From assembly GCF_000964005.1 (NCBI RefSeq), contig NZ_JXYP01000010.1, positions 124,001-188,000 of the forward strand: DNA of 64,000 bases, given 5' to 3'. Below, piece by piece: positions 52,410 to 61,134 of the stretch. The DNA is from Williamsia herbipolensis (GTDB taxonomy: Bacteria > Actinomycetota > Actinomycetes > Mycobacteriales > Mycobacteriaceae). Position 1 is the first letter of the stretch; each line of letters begins with the position of its first letter. The position numbers and the translations under genes are program-made. The notes beneath the pieces were generated by a model. It ran no database searches. It worked only from the letters and a program-made list of their open reading frames with translations, and was not told the DNA's origin.

Positions 52410-53006
52410 ATGACCTCATCGAGAATGGCTGACCCAGGCCGCCCCGCGATCGACCTTCTGATCCATCTGGTCACACCTCCATCCGACGGTGGAGTCGACG
52501 GCGTCGATTGGGATCGATTCGGCGACGTACTCGGATTCGAGGCACCGTCGGACTACCGAGAAATTGTCGCCCGATATGGGGTGGGCTGGTTCTCGGGGGA
52601 ATTCTTCGTGTTCGCTCCGGGCGGCGAAGAAGGCCAGAACATCTACGACGAGAACCAGACGATGATGGACATCATCGGCGACCCGCAGTGGCAGGAATCA
52701 GCCGACGAGACCGGCGAACAGTGGCTGAATCCGGACGGCGCAACGACATTGATCGACCTGTCGGACCCCCGCGAGATGTTCGCGCCGTGGGGCGGAGGAT
52801 CTGATGGCGCCTACGGCTTCTGGCACAAGGTCGGGGACGACCCCGACAGGTGGCCTGTGGCCTACACCGACCTCGCGGGATCGTGGCTGTACGACCGCGG
52901 TGGGCTGGCGTCGTTCCTGGTGTCCGCGCTGACCGGCCGATTTCCCGAGGACAAGATCCACCCAGTGGTCTGGGAGTCTCCCGAGTTCATCCGGTTCCCG
53001 AACTGA
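52410..53006 (+). CDS. SMI1/KNR4 (SUKH)-like protein
   Basis: From ATG 52410 this is 198 residues; a distant GGAGG (about 13 nt) is the only ribosome-binding site candidate. FGDVLGFEAPSDYREIVARYGVGWFSGEFFVFAPGG is the SUKH core signature, followed by acidic and Trp-rich stretches (WHKVGDDPDRWPVAYTDLAGSW). SUKH proteins often serve as immunity proteins for polymorphic toxins, but no toxin gene is adjacent. It sits between the pilin-like gene and the glycosyltransferases and interrupts the tad synteny. Confidence 0.75.
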   Translation: MTSSRMADPGRPAIDLLIHLVTPPSDGGVDGVDWDRFGDVLGFEAPSDYREIVARYGVGWFSGEFFVFAPGGEEGQNIYDENQTMMDIIGDPQWQESADETGEQWLNPDGATTLIDLSDPREMFAPWGGGSDGAYGFWHKVGDDPDRWPVAYTDLAGSWLYDRGGLASFLVSALTGRFPEDKIHPVVWESPEFIRFPN

Positions 53007-53018
53007 TCGCGTCGGGTC

Positions 53019-53822
53019 TCAGCGGATGTCGACCTGCTTGCCGGTGCTGTCGCGCTCCTCGGTGCCGTACCAGGCGGCGAACTCCTTGACGCCCACAGCC
53101 TTCAGTCGGCGAAGGGAGATGTAGACGACCGCCTTGGGGGCGAGTGCGAGTCCACGTTTGTCGGTGATGGCGCGGACGCGCCGCTGCAGCATGTCGTCCT
53201 CGTTGGCCTCGTCGATCCGCACCCGCGGGAAGCCACCGCTGGTGAGGTAGATGTCGGCGTCGAATGCCATGTTCCCGCCGCACACCGCGAAGCTGCGTCG
53301 GTTCGCGTCGGCCTCGTGACGGGTCGCCCACCACTGCAGCAGATGACCCAGCCGCCAGAAGGTGCCGACCGCGTTGAAGACGTACCCGGTCGACCCTTCG
53401 TCGGTGCGGGCGCGCAGGCGTCCGGCGACCAATCGTTTTCCGTCGAGGAGCGGTGTGATGACGCGGCTCAACCAGTCCGTGCGTGGGAGGCAGTCGGCGT
53501 CGGTACGGGCGACATAGTGTGCGCCGGTGGCGATCGCGTGCCGTGCGGCGGTGTCGACCGCGCAGCCCGTGCCCTTCTCGCTCTCGGTGATGAGCTCGAC
53601 CGGGACGCGGGGGTTCGACGCGATGTGCGCCGCGACGACGTCGCGCGTGCCGTCGGTGCTCGCGTTGTCGACCACGATCACCCGGAACGTGTCGAGTACG
53701 CGGCCGTCGCCGACCACCCGGAACTCTTGGCGGTCCAGGGCCCGCAGCGTGTGCGCTATGTATTTCTCCTCGTTGTGGGCCGGAACGATGACCGCCACAA
53801 CGGATTTCTGTTCGACCGTCAC
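53019..53822 (-). CDS. family 2 glycosyltransferase, paralogue 1
   Basis: This is 267 residues from GTG 53822. It has a GT-A fold: VVAVIVPAHNEEKYIAHTLRALD, RVIVVDNASTDGTRDVVAAHI, TESEKGTGCAVDTAARHAI, the metal-binding VARTDADCLPRTDWL and FAVCGGNMAFDADIYLTSGGFPR. The C-terminus ends YGTEERDSTGKQVDIR. No membrane helix is seen. It shares this layout with the two following genes, which are clearly tandem duplicates. A 12-residue leader frame overlaps its start. Sugar donor and acceptor are unknown. Confidence 0.88.
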   Translation of the reverse strand: MTVEQKSVVAVIVPAHNEEKYIAHTLRALDRQEFRVVGDGRVLDTFRVIVVDNASTDGTRDVVAAHIASNPRVPVELITESEKGTGCAVDTAARHAIATGAHYVARTDADCLPRTDWLSRVITPLLDGKRLVAGRLRARTDEGSTGYVFNAVGTFWRLGHLLQWWATRHEADANRRSFAVCGGNMAFDADIYLTSGGFPRVRIDEANEDDMLQRRVRAITDKRGLALAPKAVVYISLRRLKAVGVKEFAAWYGTEERDSTGKQVDIR

Positions 53823-53857
53823 GCAGAACCTGCTGCCGGGCGCACGCCAGTGTGCAT
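53819..53857 (-). CDS. 12-residue leader ORF before glycosyltransferase 1
   Basis: ATG 53857 opens the peptide MHTGVRPAAGSA, whose TGA overlaps the GTG start of glycosyltransferase 1. The ATG lies 8 nt after GTGTTTAC, exactly where the paralogues have their own start codon. It may be a coupling leader or a remnant of the original start. Confidence 0.35.
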   Translation of the reverse strand: MHTGVRPAAGSA

Positions 53858-53865
53858 GTCGAAAT

Positions 53866-53873
53866 GTAAACAC
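53866..53873 (-). promoter_or_regulatory. GTGTTTAC element before glycosyltransferase 1
   Basis: This is the first of three GTGTTYAC copies, here 8 nt before the leader ATG 53857. Confidence 0.4.
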
Positions 53874-53986
53874 GAGGTTGCGTAATTCGCCGCAATTTTC
53901 AGATGAACACGTCAGAAATTGTGAAACGCGACGAACCTGACGTCCGTACGCGGTGACCACGGGTCCCGTCGAGCCCAGCCATCCGG

Positions 53987-54790
53987 TCAGCGGATGTCGA
54001 TCTGCTTTCCGGTGGTGTCGCGGTCGTCGGTGCCGTACCAGGCGATGTAGTCCTTGGCGCCGAGTCCCTGCAGACGGCGCAGCGACATGAAGACGACGGC
54101 ATCCTTGGCCAGGGCGATCGCGTCACCGCCGGCGACCTTGCGCACACGGACCTGCAGCACGTGGTCCTCGTCCTCGTCGTCGATCTTCGTGCGCGGGAAG
54201 CCGCCGCTGCGCTCGTAGATGTCGGCGTCGAACGCCATCGACGGTCCGCACACCGCGAAACTACGGCGCTCCTCGTCGGGCATGTTGCGCGTCTTCACCC
54301 AGTCGACGGCGTGGCCGACCCGCCACAGCGACCCGACCGCGTTGAACACCTTCGCCGTCGAGCCCTCGTCGGTGCGGGCGCGCAACCGTCCGCCCACCAG
54401 GCGCTTGCCCTGCAACAGCGGCCGCAGGAGGTTGTCGAGCCAGTCCGGTGCGGGAATGGTGTCGGCGTCGGTGCGGGCGATGAACACCGCGCCGCCGGCG
54501 ATCGCGTGACGCGTCCCGGTGTCGACCGCGCAGCCGGTGCCCTTCTCGGTCTCGGTGATCAGCTCGAAGGGAAAATTCGTGCCCGCGGCGATGAAGTCAC
54601 GGACGAGGTCGGCGGTGCGGTCGGTGCTGGCGTTGTCGACGACGATGACGCGGAATCCCCCGAGCACCTCGCGCTGGAAGAGGCTGTCGAACCGTTGGTC
54701 GTCGAGGCCGCGCAGCGTGTCGAGGATGAACTTCTCCTCGTTGAACGCCGCGACGACCACAGCGACGCGGGGCGACCCGTTACCCGACAC
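53987..54790 (-). CDS. family 2 glycosyltransferase, paralogue 2
   Basis: This is 267 residues from GTG 54790. Motifs parallel paralogue 1: VAVVVAAFNEEKFILDTLRGLD, FRVIVVDNASTDRTADLV, TETEKGTGCAVDTGTRHAI, FIARTDADTIPAPDWLDNL, FAVCGPSMAFDADIYERSGGFPRTK and the terminal YGTDDRDTTGKQIDIR. It is the middle copy. Between copies 2 and 1 the spacer is AT-richer than the genes. Confidence 0.88.
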   Translation of the reverse strand: MSGNGSPRVAVVVAAFNEEKFILDTLRGLDDQRFDSLFQREVLGGFRVIVVDNASTDRTADLVRDFIAAGTNFPFELITETEKGTGCAVDTGTRHAIAGGAVFIARTDADTIPAPDWLDNLLRPLLQGKRLVGGRLRARTDEGSTAKVFNAVGSLWRVGHAVDWVKTRNMPDEERRSFAVCGPSMAFDADIYERSGGFPRTKIDDEDEDHVLQVRVRKVAGGDAIALAKDAVVFMSLRRLQGLGAKDYIAWYGTDDRDTTGKQIDIR

Positions 54791-54798
54791 GGGGACCA

Positions 54799-54806
54799 GT
54801 GAACAC
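54799..54806 (-). promoter_or_regulatory. GTGTTCAC element before glycosyltransferase 2
   Basis: This second copy lies 8 nt before the GTG start at 54790. Confidence 0.4.
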
Positions 54807-54841
54807 GATCGGGACGGCGGTGACCATCATCTGATCGACGC

Positions 54842-55642
54842 TCAGCGGACGTCGGCTTCCATGCTCTTCCCGGCGCCGTCGCGGTCGTGATACCAGGCGA
54901 CGAAGTCCTTCACCCCGAAGGCCTCCAGGCGACGCAGGGAGGTGTAGACGAGGGCGTCCTTCTGCAGAGCGATGGCGTCACCGCCGGCGACGTGCCGAAC
55001 GCGCTGCTGCAGCACGTAGTCGTCGTCGAGGTCGCTCATGTTCGTGCGCGGGAAGCCACCGCACTCGGTGTAGATCTCGGCGTCGATCGCCATGTTGTTG
55101 CCGACGACGGCGAAGCTGCGCCGCTGATCGTCAGGACCGCGGCGGGTCCGCAGCCACTCGGCGGCGTGCCCGACACGCCACAGATGACCGATCGCGTTGA
55201 ACGCGAACGAGGAGGTGCCCTCGTCACTGCGGGCCTTCACGCGTCCACCCACGAGGTGCTTGCCCTCGAACAGGGGGATCAGCAGGTGGGCGAGCCAGTC
55301 GGTGGCCGGGAGCGAATCGGCGTCGGTGCGGGCGATGAACTTCGCGCCCAGCTCGATCGCCCGCTTGGCGCCCGAATCGGCCGCGCAACCGCTGCCCTTC
55401 TCGGTCTCGGTGATGATCTCGACGGGGAAGCGGGTGCCGGCCTCGATGTAGGCGTTGACCAGCTCCGCGGTCGTGTCGGTGCTGTTGTTGTCGACCACGA
55501 TCACCCGGAAACCGCCGAGAAGATCGCGGTGAACGGTGGAATCGAACTCCTGGGCGTCGATCGCGCGCAGTGTGTCGAGGATGTAGTCCTGCTCGTTGTA
55601 CACAGGGATGATCACGGCGACCGAGCATGTGCCTTGCGTCAT
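54842..55642 (-). CDS. family 2 glycosyltransferase, paralogue 3
   Basis: This is 266 residues from ATG 55642. Motifs are VAVIIPVYNEQDYILDTLRAID, FRVIVVDNNSTDTTAELV, TETEKGSGCAADSGAKRAI, FIARTDADSLPATDWLAHL, FAVVGNNMAIDAEIYTECGGFPRTN and the diverged end YHDRDGAGKSMEADVR. It is the most upstream of the three copies and divergent from the tadE-like gene at 55797. The three enzymes may act in sequence on a pilus or wall glycan; that is inference. Confidence 0.88.
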   Translation of the reverse strand: MTQGTCSVAVIIPVYNEQDYILDTLRAIDAQEFDSTVHRDLLGGFRVIVVDNNSTDTTAELVNAYIEAGTRFPVEIITETEKGSGCAADSGAKRAIELGAKFIARTDADSLPATDWLAHLLIPLFEGKHLVGGRVKARSDEGTSSFAFNAIGHLWRVGHAAEWLRTRRGPDDQRRSFAVVGNNMAIDAEIYTECGGFPRTNMSDLDDDYVLQQRVRHVAGGDAIALQKDALVYTSLRRLEAFGVKDFVAWYHDRDGAGKSMEADVR

Positions 55643-55650
55643 GACGATGA

Positions 55651-55658
55651 GTAAACAC
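55651..55658 (-). promoter_or_regulatory. GTGTTTAC element before glycosyltransferase 3
   Basis: This third copy lies 8 nt before the ATG at 55642. All three copies keep the same spacing. Confidence 0.4.
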
Positions 55659-55796
55659 CGGGAGTCCGGCCCGCGCGTTGTTCGTAGTGGGACCAGAACC
55701 CGAACTCTTCGACAACTGTGATGCTGCCCGAAGCATGACGAATCGCTCACCTGCGATGACGGGGAACCACCGCGGGTGTCCCCGCGTCGGAGTGAC

Positions 55797-56204
55797 ATGG
55801 TTCTCACTTCGCCCCGCCCCCGTGCCCGCCGCTGTGATGCGGGTCGCCGCGCGGCGCGACGGCTGGCCGACGACGGCGGCATGGTCTCGGTGGAGGCCGC
55901 GTTCGCGATCGCCTCGATCGTCGCCGTCCTGGTCCTGGGGATCGGCGCGGTCCTGGCGATCGGCACGCATCTGCGATGCGTCGATGCGGCCCGGGAGACC
56001 GCACGCATCGCGGCGCAGGGAGACGCCACCGGCGCGCTCTCGGCGGGCCGATCGGTCGCGCCGGCCGGCGCCGAGATCTCGATCGGTGGGCGCGGCGATC
56101 GCGTGGTGGTCACCGTGCACGCGACGTCGCCGGTGCTGCCCGGCGTCGACCTCGGCGCCCAGGCGGTCGCGATTCGTGAGCCGGTCGCGCAGGACGCGTC
56201 GTGA
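55797..56204 (+). CDS. tadE: TadE-like pilus protein
   Basis: From ATG 55797 this is 135 residues: a charged leader with several arginines, then DGGMVSVEAAFAIASIVAVLVLGIGAVLAIGTHLRCVDAARETARIAA. The TadE family has this pseudopilin-like helix and the RETARIAA continuation. It matches Rv3655c. Its stop overlaps the next gene by 4 nt. Confidence 0.88.
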   Translation: MVLTSPRPRARRCDAGRRAARRLADDGGMVSVEAAFAIASIVAVLVLGIGAVLAIGTHLRCVDAARETARIAAQGDATGALSAGRSVAPAGAEISIGGRGDRVVVTVHATSPVLPGVDLGAQAVAIREPVAQDAS

Positions 56205-56566
56205 CCACGTGGCGTGCGCGGCTGCGCGATGAGCGGGGGATGGCCACCGTGTTGGGTGCGTGTGTGATCGCGGCAACGGTGGCCCTAATCGTGGGAGTGA
56301 GCTGGTTCGGTGCGGCCGTCGTCGCCCGTCATCGCGCCCAGTCAGCCGTGGATCTCGCGGCGCTGGCCGCGGCGCAGCGGTGGATCCTCGCCCTCGACGA
56401 CCCCTGCGGTGCAGCTCGCGCCGTCGCCGGTGAGACGAAGGTGCGGATCACGCGGTGTCGCACCGACGGTGACGACGTGGTGGTCAGCGGGTCCGTCGAT
56501 GTCGATCTCGGTCCGTTCGGCGTACGGACCGCGGTCGCCGACGCCCGCGCGGGACCGTCGGGATGA
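56201..56566 (+). CDS. Rv3654c-type TadE/TadG-like protein
   Basis: This is 121 residues from GTG 56201. It has DERGMATVLGACVIAATVALIVGVSWFGAAVVARHRAQSAVDLAALAAAQ, again a pseudopilin-type helix followed by the AQSAADLAALA signature of TadG/TadE-like proteins, and two Cys residues (GDPC-like and TRC) that could pair. It ends the tad locus and abuts the mannitol dehydrogenase gene end to end. Confidence 0.85.
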   Translation: MTTWRARLRDERGMATVLGACVIAATVALIVGVSWFGAAVVARHRAQSAVDLAALAAAQRWILALDDPCGAARAVAGETKVRITRCRTDGDDVVVSGSVDVDLGPFGVRTAVADARAGPSG

Positions 56567-58045
56567 TCAGCGGACGCCGCTGGAGTGGGCGGCGACCATG
56601 CGCATCGCCCCGATCGGACCGTGGTCCTGCAGATGGCATTTCGCGAGTTGGTAGGCCACCCGCAGGCACACGCTCGACGCGAGCCGGCCGAACACCTCGG
56701 TGTTCTCGAGGAACGCGCCGGGCCGGTCGTGATCGGCCCAGGCGAGACGCCGCAGATGGTCGGTGTCGGCGTCGATCATGGGGATCGTGTCGGCGTCGAG
56801 CACCGCGCACCAGGCCGCGAGCATGAGCGCGGCGTGGTCGATCGACGCCGCGGCCCGCAGGCGGTCGGCGATCACCGGCAGCACGAACTTCGGCACGCGA
56901 TCGGAGGTGTTCACCATCTGACGGGCGAGGGTGTCGCGGATCGCGAGATTGGAGAACCGTTCGAGCAACTGCGTGATGTAGTCGTCGAGATCGACACCGG
57001 GCACCGGTCGCAGCGTCGGCAGCGCCTCGCGGCGCATGTACGAACCGACGAAGCCGCGGATGTCGGCATCGGCGAGGGCCTCGTGCACGTAGGTGTACCC
57101 GGCGAGCACCCCGAGATGGCTGAGCACCTGGTGCGAGGCGTTGAGCAGCCGCAACTTCATGTGCTCGTAGGGTTCGACGTCGTCGACGAGGACCACGCCG
57201 ACGTCGTCGAACGGGGGCCGGCCGGCCGAGAAGGAGTCCTCGAGCACCCACTGGGCGAACGCCTCCGAGGCCACCGGCCATGCGTCGTCGACACCGAGTT
57301 CACGGCCGACCTGCGCGACGACGGCGTCGGTGGTGGCGGGGGTGATGCGGTCGACCATGGAGCTGGGGAAGGCGACGTTCTCGTCGATCCAGCGGGCGAG
57401 ATCGGCGTCGTGGCGCGCCGCGAAACCGGTGACCGCGGCTCGGGCGACCCGGCCGTTGTGTTCGATGTTGTCGCACGACATGACGGTGAACGGCGCGAGG
57501 CCCGCGTCCCTGCGCATCCGCAGCGCGGCCACGATGAACCCGAACACACTGCGCGGGTCGTCGGGATGGTCGAGGTCGCGCAGGGTCAGCGCGTCGCGCG
57601 GGGCGAACTCGCCGGTGGTGTCGTCGACGCCGTAGCCGCCCTCGGTGATCGTCAACGACACGATCCGCGTACCCGGCGCGGTGAGCACGTCGAGCACGTC
57701 CCGTGGACGGTCGGGCGCGAAGATCATGTCGGCCACGGCGCCGATGACACGCGTGTCACGACGGCCGTCGGCATCGGTGGTCGCCAGCGTGTAGAGGTGA
57801 TCCTGCGCGGCGAGGATGTCGGTGATCCGACGGTCGCCGGGGAGGACGCCGATCCCGCAGATGGCCCAGTCGGTGTGCCCCGCGGCGAGCAACCGGTCGA
57901 CGAACATCGCCTCGTGGGCGCGGTGGAAACCGCCGACACCGAAATGGGCGATCCCGATCGTCAGCGCCGACGGATCGGTGATGTGGGAGGCGACGCCGAC
58001 GTGGCCGGGGAGATCGCTCACGGTTGCGCGGTGCAGAGTCGGCAT
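56567..58045 (-). CDS. mannitol/polyol dehydrogenase (long-chain MDR-like family)
   Basis: From ATG 58045, with GGAGGTGAT 5 nt upstream, this is 492 residues, typical of mannitol dehydrogenases. The Rossmann region reads IGIAHFGVGGFHRAHEAMFVD. The catalytic Lys/Asn/His region is in EPYEHMKLRLLNASHQVLSHLGVLAGY. It oxidises mannitol, arabinitol or another polyol to a ketose with NAD+. It is the last gene of a sugar ABC operon, with a hairpin between it and the binding-protein gene. Confidence 0.92.
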   Translation of the reverse strand: MPTLHRATVSDLPGHVGVASHITDPSALTIGIAHFGVGGFHRAHEAMFVDRLLAAGHTDWAICGIGVLPGDRRITDILAAQDHLYTLATTDADGRRDTRVIGAVADMIFAPDRPRDVLDVLTAPGTRIVSLTITEGGYGVDDTTGEFAPRDALTLRDLDHPDDPRSVFGFIVAALRMRRDAGLAPFTVMSCDNIEHNGRVARAAVTGFAARHDADLARWIDENVAFPSSMVDRITPATTDAVVAQVGRELGVDDAWPVASEAFAQWVLEDSFSAGRPPFDDVGVVLVDDVEPYEHMKLRLLNASHQVLSHLGVLAGYTYVHEALADADIRGFVGSYMRREALPTLRPVPGVDLDDYITQLLERFSNLAIRDTLARQMVNTSDRVPKFVLPVIADRLRAAASIDHAALMLAAWCAVLDADTIPMIDADTDHLRRLAWADHDRPGAFLENTEVFGRLASSVCLRVAYQLAKCHLQDHGPIGAMRMVAAHSSGVR

Positions 58046-58097
58046 CAGATCACCTCCGGGGGTGTCGCTGTACAGAATCGAAGTATCGCAAATGGGA

Positions 58098-58139
58098 TGC
58101 GGTGGCGCCCCGGTTTCGTGGTCGCGGGGCGCCACCGCA
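58098..58139 (-). terminator. intercistronic hairpin before the polyol dehydrogenase
   Basis: A perfect 14-bp stem (58098-58111 with 58126-58139) follows the binding-protein stop. No strong T run is present. It may act as partial terminator or mRNA end-protector, favouring the binding protein over the dehydrogenase. Confidence 0.65.
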
Positions 58140-58162
58140 GTCTGATGGACGTCAGATCGTCA

Positions 58163-59128
58163 TCAGCACGACGACTTGTAGACGTATTGCGCGCCCTCGC
58201 CGTCGAGCGTCTCCTTGGTGATCACGTGGAAACCGGTCGAGATGGTCTTCGTGACCGGCTTGTCGTCGATGGCGTTCATGGCCTGCTCGACGCCGTCGGT
58301 GCCGATGGTGCCCGGCTGCTGGGCGATCAGCGCCTGCACCACACCCTCGCGCAACTGCTTCACCTGCGCCGGGCCGGCGTCGAAGCCGACGATCTTCACC
58401 TGGTCCTGCTTACCGGCCTGGCGCACACCGGTGGCGGTGCCCTCGGCGGCGAAGGTGTTGGTGGCGAACACGCCCACGATGTCGGGGTCCTTGGCGAGCG
58501 CGGCGGTGACGAGCTTGGCCGCCTCGGCGGGATCGTTGTGGCTGTACTGCACCCCGAGGTAGGAGAACTTCGAGTCCTTGGCGACCGCACCCGAGAAGCC
58601 CGCGACACGGGCATCGGCGGTGGAGACACCCGGGTCGGTGGAGATGACGAGAACCTTGCCGCCCGAGGGGTTGAGCTGCTGGATGGCCGAGAACGCCTCG
58701 GCCCCGCCACCGGCGTTGTCCGACGAGATCGCCGAGACCGCGATCGAAGGATCGTTGATGGTGGTGTCGACGAGCACGATCTTGATGCCGGCGCGTTCGG
58801 CGGCGGCGAGCGGGGCCTGCATGGCGGCGACATCGGTCGGGGCGATGAGGATCGCGGCGGGTCGCGAGGCGACGACGGAGTCGACGATCGGCTTCTGCAG
58901 GGTGGGGTCGAACTTCGCGGGCCCCTGGACCTCGACCGAGGCGCCTGCCTTCTTGGCCGCGTCCTCGATGCCGCACTGCATGCTGATGTAGAACTCGTCG
59001 CCGCTGACGCCCTGGATGAAGGCGAGCTTGTTGCTGCCGCCGCCGGAGTCCGAGGAACACCCGGACAGCACAAGGGCCGAGGTGGAGAGAACGGCCAGGG
59101 CAGCAACGCTGATGCGTGAGATTGTCAT
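58163..59128 (-). CDS. frcB: sugar-binding lipoprotein (type 1 periplasmic-binding protein)
   Basis: This is 321 residues. The lipobox is VLSGC (Cys about residue 24). The ribose/fructose-binding fold shows LAFIQGVSGDEFYISMQCGIEDAAKKAGASVEVQG, PAAILIAPTDVAAMQAPLAAAERAGIKIVLVD and GVEQAMNAIDDKPVTKTIST. Gene order with the kinase resembles rhizobial frcBCAK for fructose; mannitol or another ketose/polyol is also possible. Confidence 0.88.
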   Translation of the reverse strand: MTISRISVAALAVLSTSALVLSGCSSDSGGGSNKLAFIQGVSGDEFYISMQCGIEDAAKKAGASVEVQGPAKFDPTLQKPIVDSVVASRPAAILIAPTDVAAMQAPLAAAERAGIKIVLVDTTINDPSIAVSAISSDNAGGGAEAFSAIQQLNPSGGKVLVISTDPGVSTADARVAGFSGAVAKDSKFSYLGVQYSHNDPAEAAKLVTAALAKDPDIVGVFATNTFAAEGTATGVRQAGKQDQVKIVGFDAGPAQVKQLREGVVQALIAQQPGTIGTDGVEQAMNAIDDKPVTKTISTGFHVITKETLDGEGAQYVYKSSC

Positions 59129-59198
59129 GATGGCTTTCTTGTCAGATGACGCACGGGTGTGGCGTCGGGGAGAGTGAGGGAGCGGGAGACGTGGTCGG

Positions 59199-60299
59199 TC
59201 AGGGACTCTTCGACCAGAGCTTCTTCAGCGACGACGTCGACTGCCCGCGACTGGCGGCGGCTCGGCGACGCTGATCGAAGTAGACCGCGGCGATGAGGAC
59301 GGCGCCGACGGCGACCTGCTGCCAGAACGGCTCGACACCGACGATCACGAAACCGTTGAGCAGCACGGCCGGGATGAACAGGCCCACCACCGTGCCGAAC
59401 ATGGTCCCGACACCGCCGAAGAGGCTGGTTCCGCCGATGACGACCGCGGCGATCACGTTGAGGTTGGTCTGCGACTGCCCCGCGATCGCGGTCGTGCCGT
59501 ACTGCGACAGCGACAGGATGCCGGCCAGACCGGCCATCGCTCCCGACAGCGCGTAGATCCTGATGAGGTGGAGGTCGACCTTGATGCCGACCCGGCGGGC
59601 CGACTCCTCCTTCGAGCCGACCGCGAAGGTGTAGAGCCCGAACTTGGTGCGGTGCATCACGATACCGAAGATCACGACGGCCACGATGGCGATCACCGAG
59701 ATCAGCGGCAGGGTGGTGGCGGGCAGGTTGCCGTAGCCGATGGTGTCGACCAGGACCGGGGGTACGTCGCGGATGTCGACGCCGCCGGTGATGACCTGGG
59801 ACAGACCCAGTGCGCCGCTGAGCGTTCCGAGGGTGACGATCAGGGGCGGGACCTTGGCCTTGCCGATGAGGATGCCGTTGAGCAATCCCCATGCGAGACC
59901 GCACGCGACGGCGACGAGGATGCCGATCGTGGCGACCCCCCAGCCGTCACCGCCGATGGCGCGCATCGTCTTCGCGGCGACGACACCGGAGAACACCAGC
60001 ACCGAACCGACCGAGAGGTCGATGCCGCTGGTGACGATCACGAACGTCATGCCGATGCCGAGGACGGCGAGGATCGAGACGTTCTGGATGATCTGGCGGA
60101 AGTTGCCCCACTCGGGGAAGCTCTCGGGCGCCATGATCGAGAAGACCAGGCAGATCGCGACGAGCACCAGGACGATCTGGATCATCTGTACGCGAGCGAG
60201 TTTCGACATCGCGCCGACGAGGTCGAACCCACGGTGCTCGGGCTCGTTCTTCTTCGGCGGGGTGACGCCGGCGGGCGGGGTCATGGTCTGGTTGCTCAT
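59199..60299 (-). CDS. frcC: sugar ABC transporter permease (RbsC/FrcC type)
   Basis: This is 366 residues with about nine to ten helices. Family motifs: GIGMTFVIVTSGIDLSVGSVLVFSGVVAA, ALSGAMAGLAGILSLSQYGTTA and VIAAVVIGGTSLFGGVGTMFGTVVG. A hydrophilic N-terminal stretch and a basic C-terminal tail flank the domain. Its ATG overlaps the stop of the ATPase gene (TGATG). Confidence 0.93.
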   Translation of the reverse strand: MSNQTMTPPAGVTPPKKNEPEHRGFDLVGAMSKLARVQMIQIVLVLVAICLVFSIMAPESFPEWGNFRQIIQNVSILAVLGIGMTFVIVTSGIDLSVGSVLVFSGVVAAKTMRAIGGDGWGVATIGILVAVACGLAWGLLNGILIGKAKVPPLIVTLGTLSGALGLSQVITGGVDIRDVPPVLVDTIGYGNLPATTLPLISVIAIVAVVIFGIVMHRTKFGLYTFAVGSKEESARRVGIKVDLHLIRIYALSGAMAGLAGILSLSQYGTTAIAGQSQTNLNVIAAVVIGGTSLFGGVGTMFGTVVGLFIPAVLLNGFVIVGVEPFWQQVAVGAVLIAAVYFDQRRRAAASRGQSTSSLKKLWSKSP

Positions 60300-61075
60300 C
60301 AGGATGCTCCGACGGTCGCGCCGGTCATCGCACCGACGAGTTGTTCCATGGTCGTGTTCTTGGCGTCGAACGTCGCGACGCGATGTCCCATCCGCAGCAC
60401 CTGCACGCGGTCGGCGACCTCGATGACGTGGGGCATCGAGTGGCTGATGAAGACCACGCCGACACCCTTGTCGGCCACGCGGCGGATGGTGTCGAGGACG
60501 TTGCGGGTCTGCACCACACCCAGTGCGGCGGTGGGCTCGTCGAGGAAGACGACGCCCTTGGCCCAGGCGACGGCGCGGGCGATCGCGACGGCCTGCTGCT
60601 GACCACCCGACATCGAGCCCACCGGGTCGGTCAGGCTGCGCACCGTCGCGCCGAGGTCGTCCAACGCCTCCTGCGACTGCCTGCGCATCTCGGCGGTGTT
60701 CAGGAAACCGAACTTCCCGAGCAGGCCCGGTGCCGGCAGTTCCCGACCCAGGAACATGTTCTGCGCGGCGTTGAGATGCGGGGCCAACGCGAGATCCTGG
60801 AACACCGTCTCGATACCGAGATCGGCTGCGGCGGTGGGGCTGTTCAGATCGACCGGCGTGCCGTCGAAGAGGATCTCGCCGGAGTCGAGGGCGAGGCTGC
60901 CCGAGAGCGCCTTCACCAGAGTCGACTTGCCGGCGCCGTTGTCGCCGATCAACGCGACCACCTCGCCGGCGTGGACCTCGAAGTCGGCGTCGTCGAGCGC
61001 ACGCACGTTGCCGAAGCTGCGCGACAGGCCGCGGGCCTGCAGTATCGGCGTGCGGCCGGGGGACGGTTCTGCCAT
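60299..61075 (-). CDS. frcA: sugar ABC transporter ATP-binding protein (single domain)
   Basis: This is 258 residues from ATG 61075 with one ATPase domain: Walker A GDNGAGKSTLVKALSG, Q-loop ETVFQDLALAPHL, signature SMSGGQQQAVAIARA, Walker B VVFLDEPTAAL and H-loop FISHSM. Single-domain ATPases of this class are the FrcA type, as opposed to fused RbsA. The kinase gene is 59 nt upstream. Confidence 0.93.
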   Translation of the reverse strand: MAEPSPGRTPILQARGLSRSFGNVRALDDADFEVHAGEVVALIGDNGAGKSTLVKALSGSLALDSGEILFDGTPVDLNSPTAAADLGIETVFQDLALAPHLNAAQNMFLGRELPAPGLLGKFGFLNTAEMRRQSQEALDDLGATVRSLTDPVGSMSGGQQQAVAIARAVAWAKGVVFLDEPTAALGVVQTRNVLDTIRRVADKGVGVVFISHSMPHVIEVADRVQVLRMGHRVATFDAKNTTMEQLVGAMTGATVGAS

Positions 61076-61134
61076 GGGTGGCTCCTTGTGATCGGACGGG
61101 TCGGTGTGGTGGTCGGGTGGGGGAGGGCCCGGCA

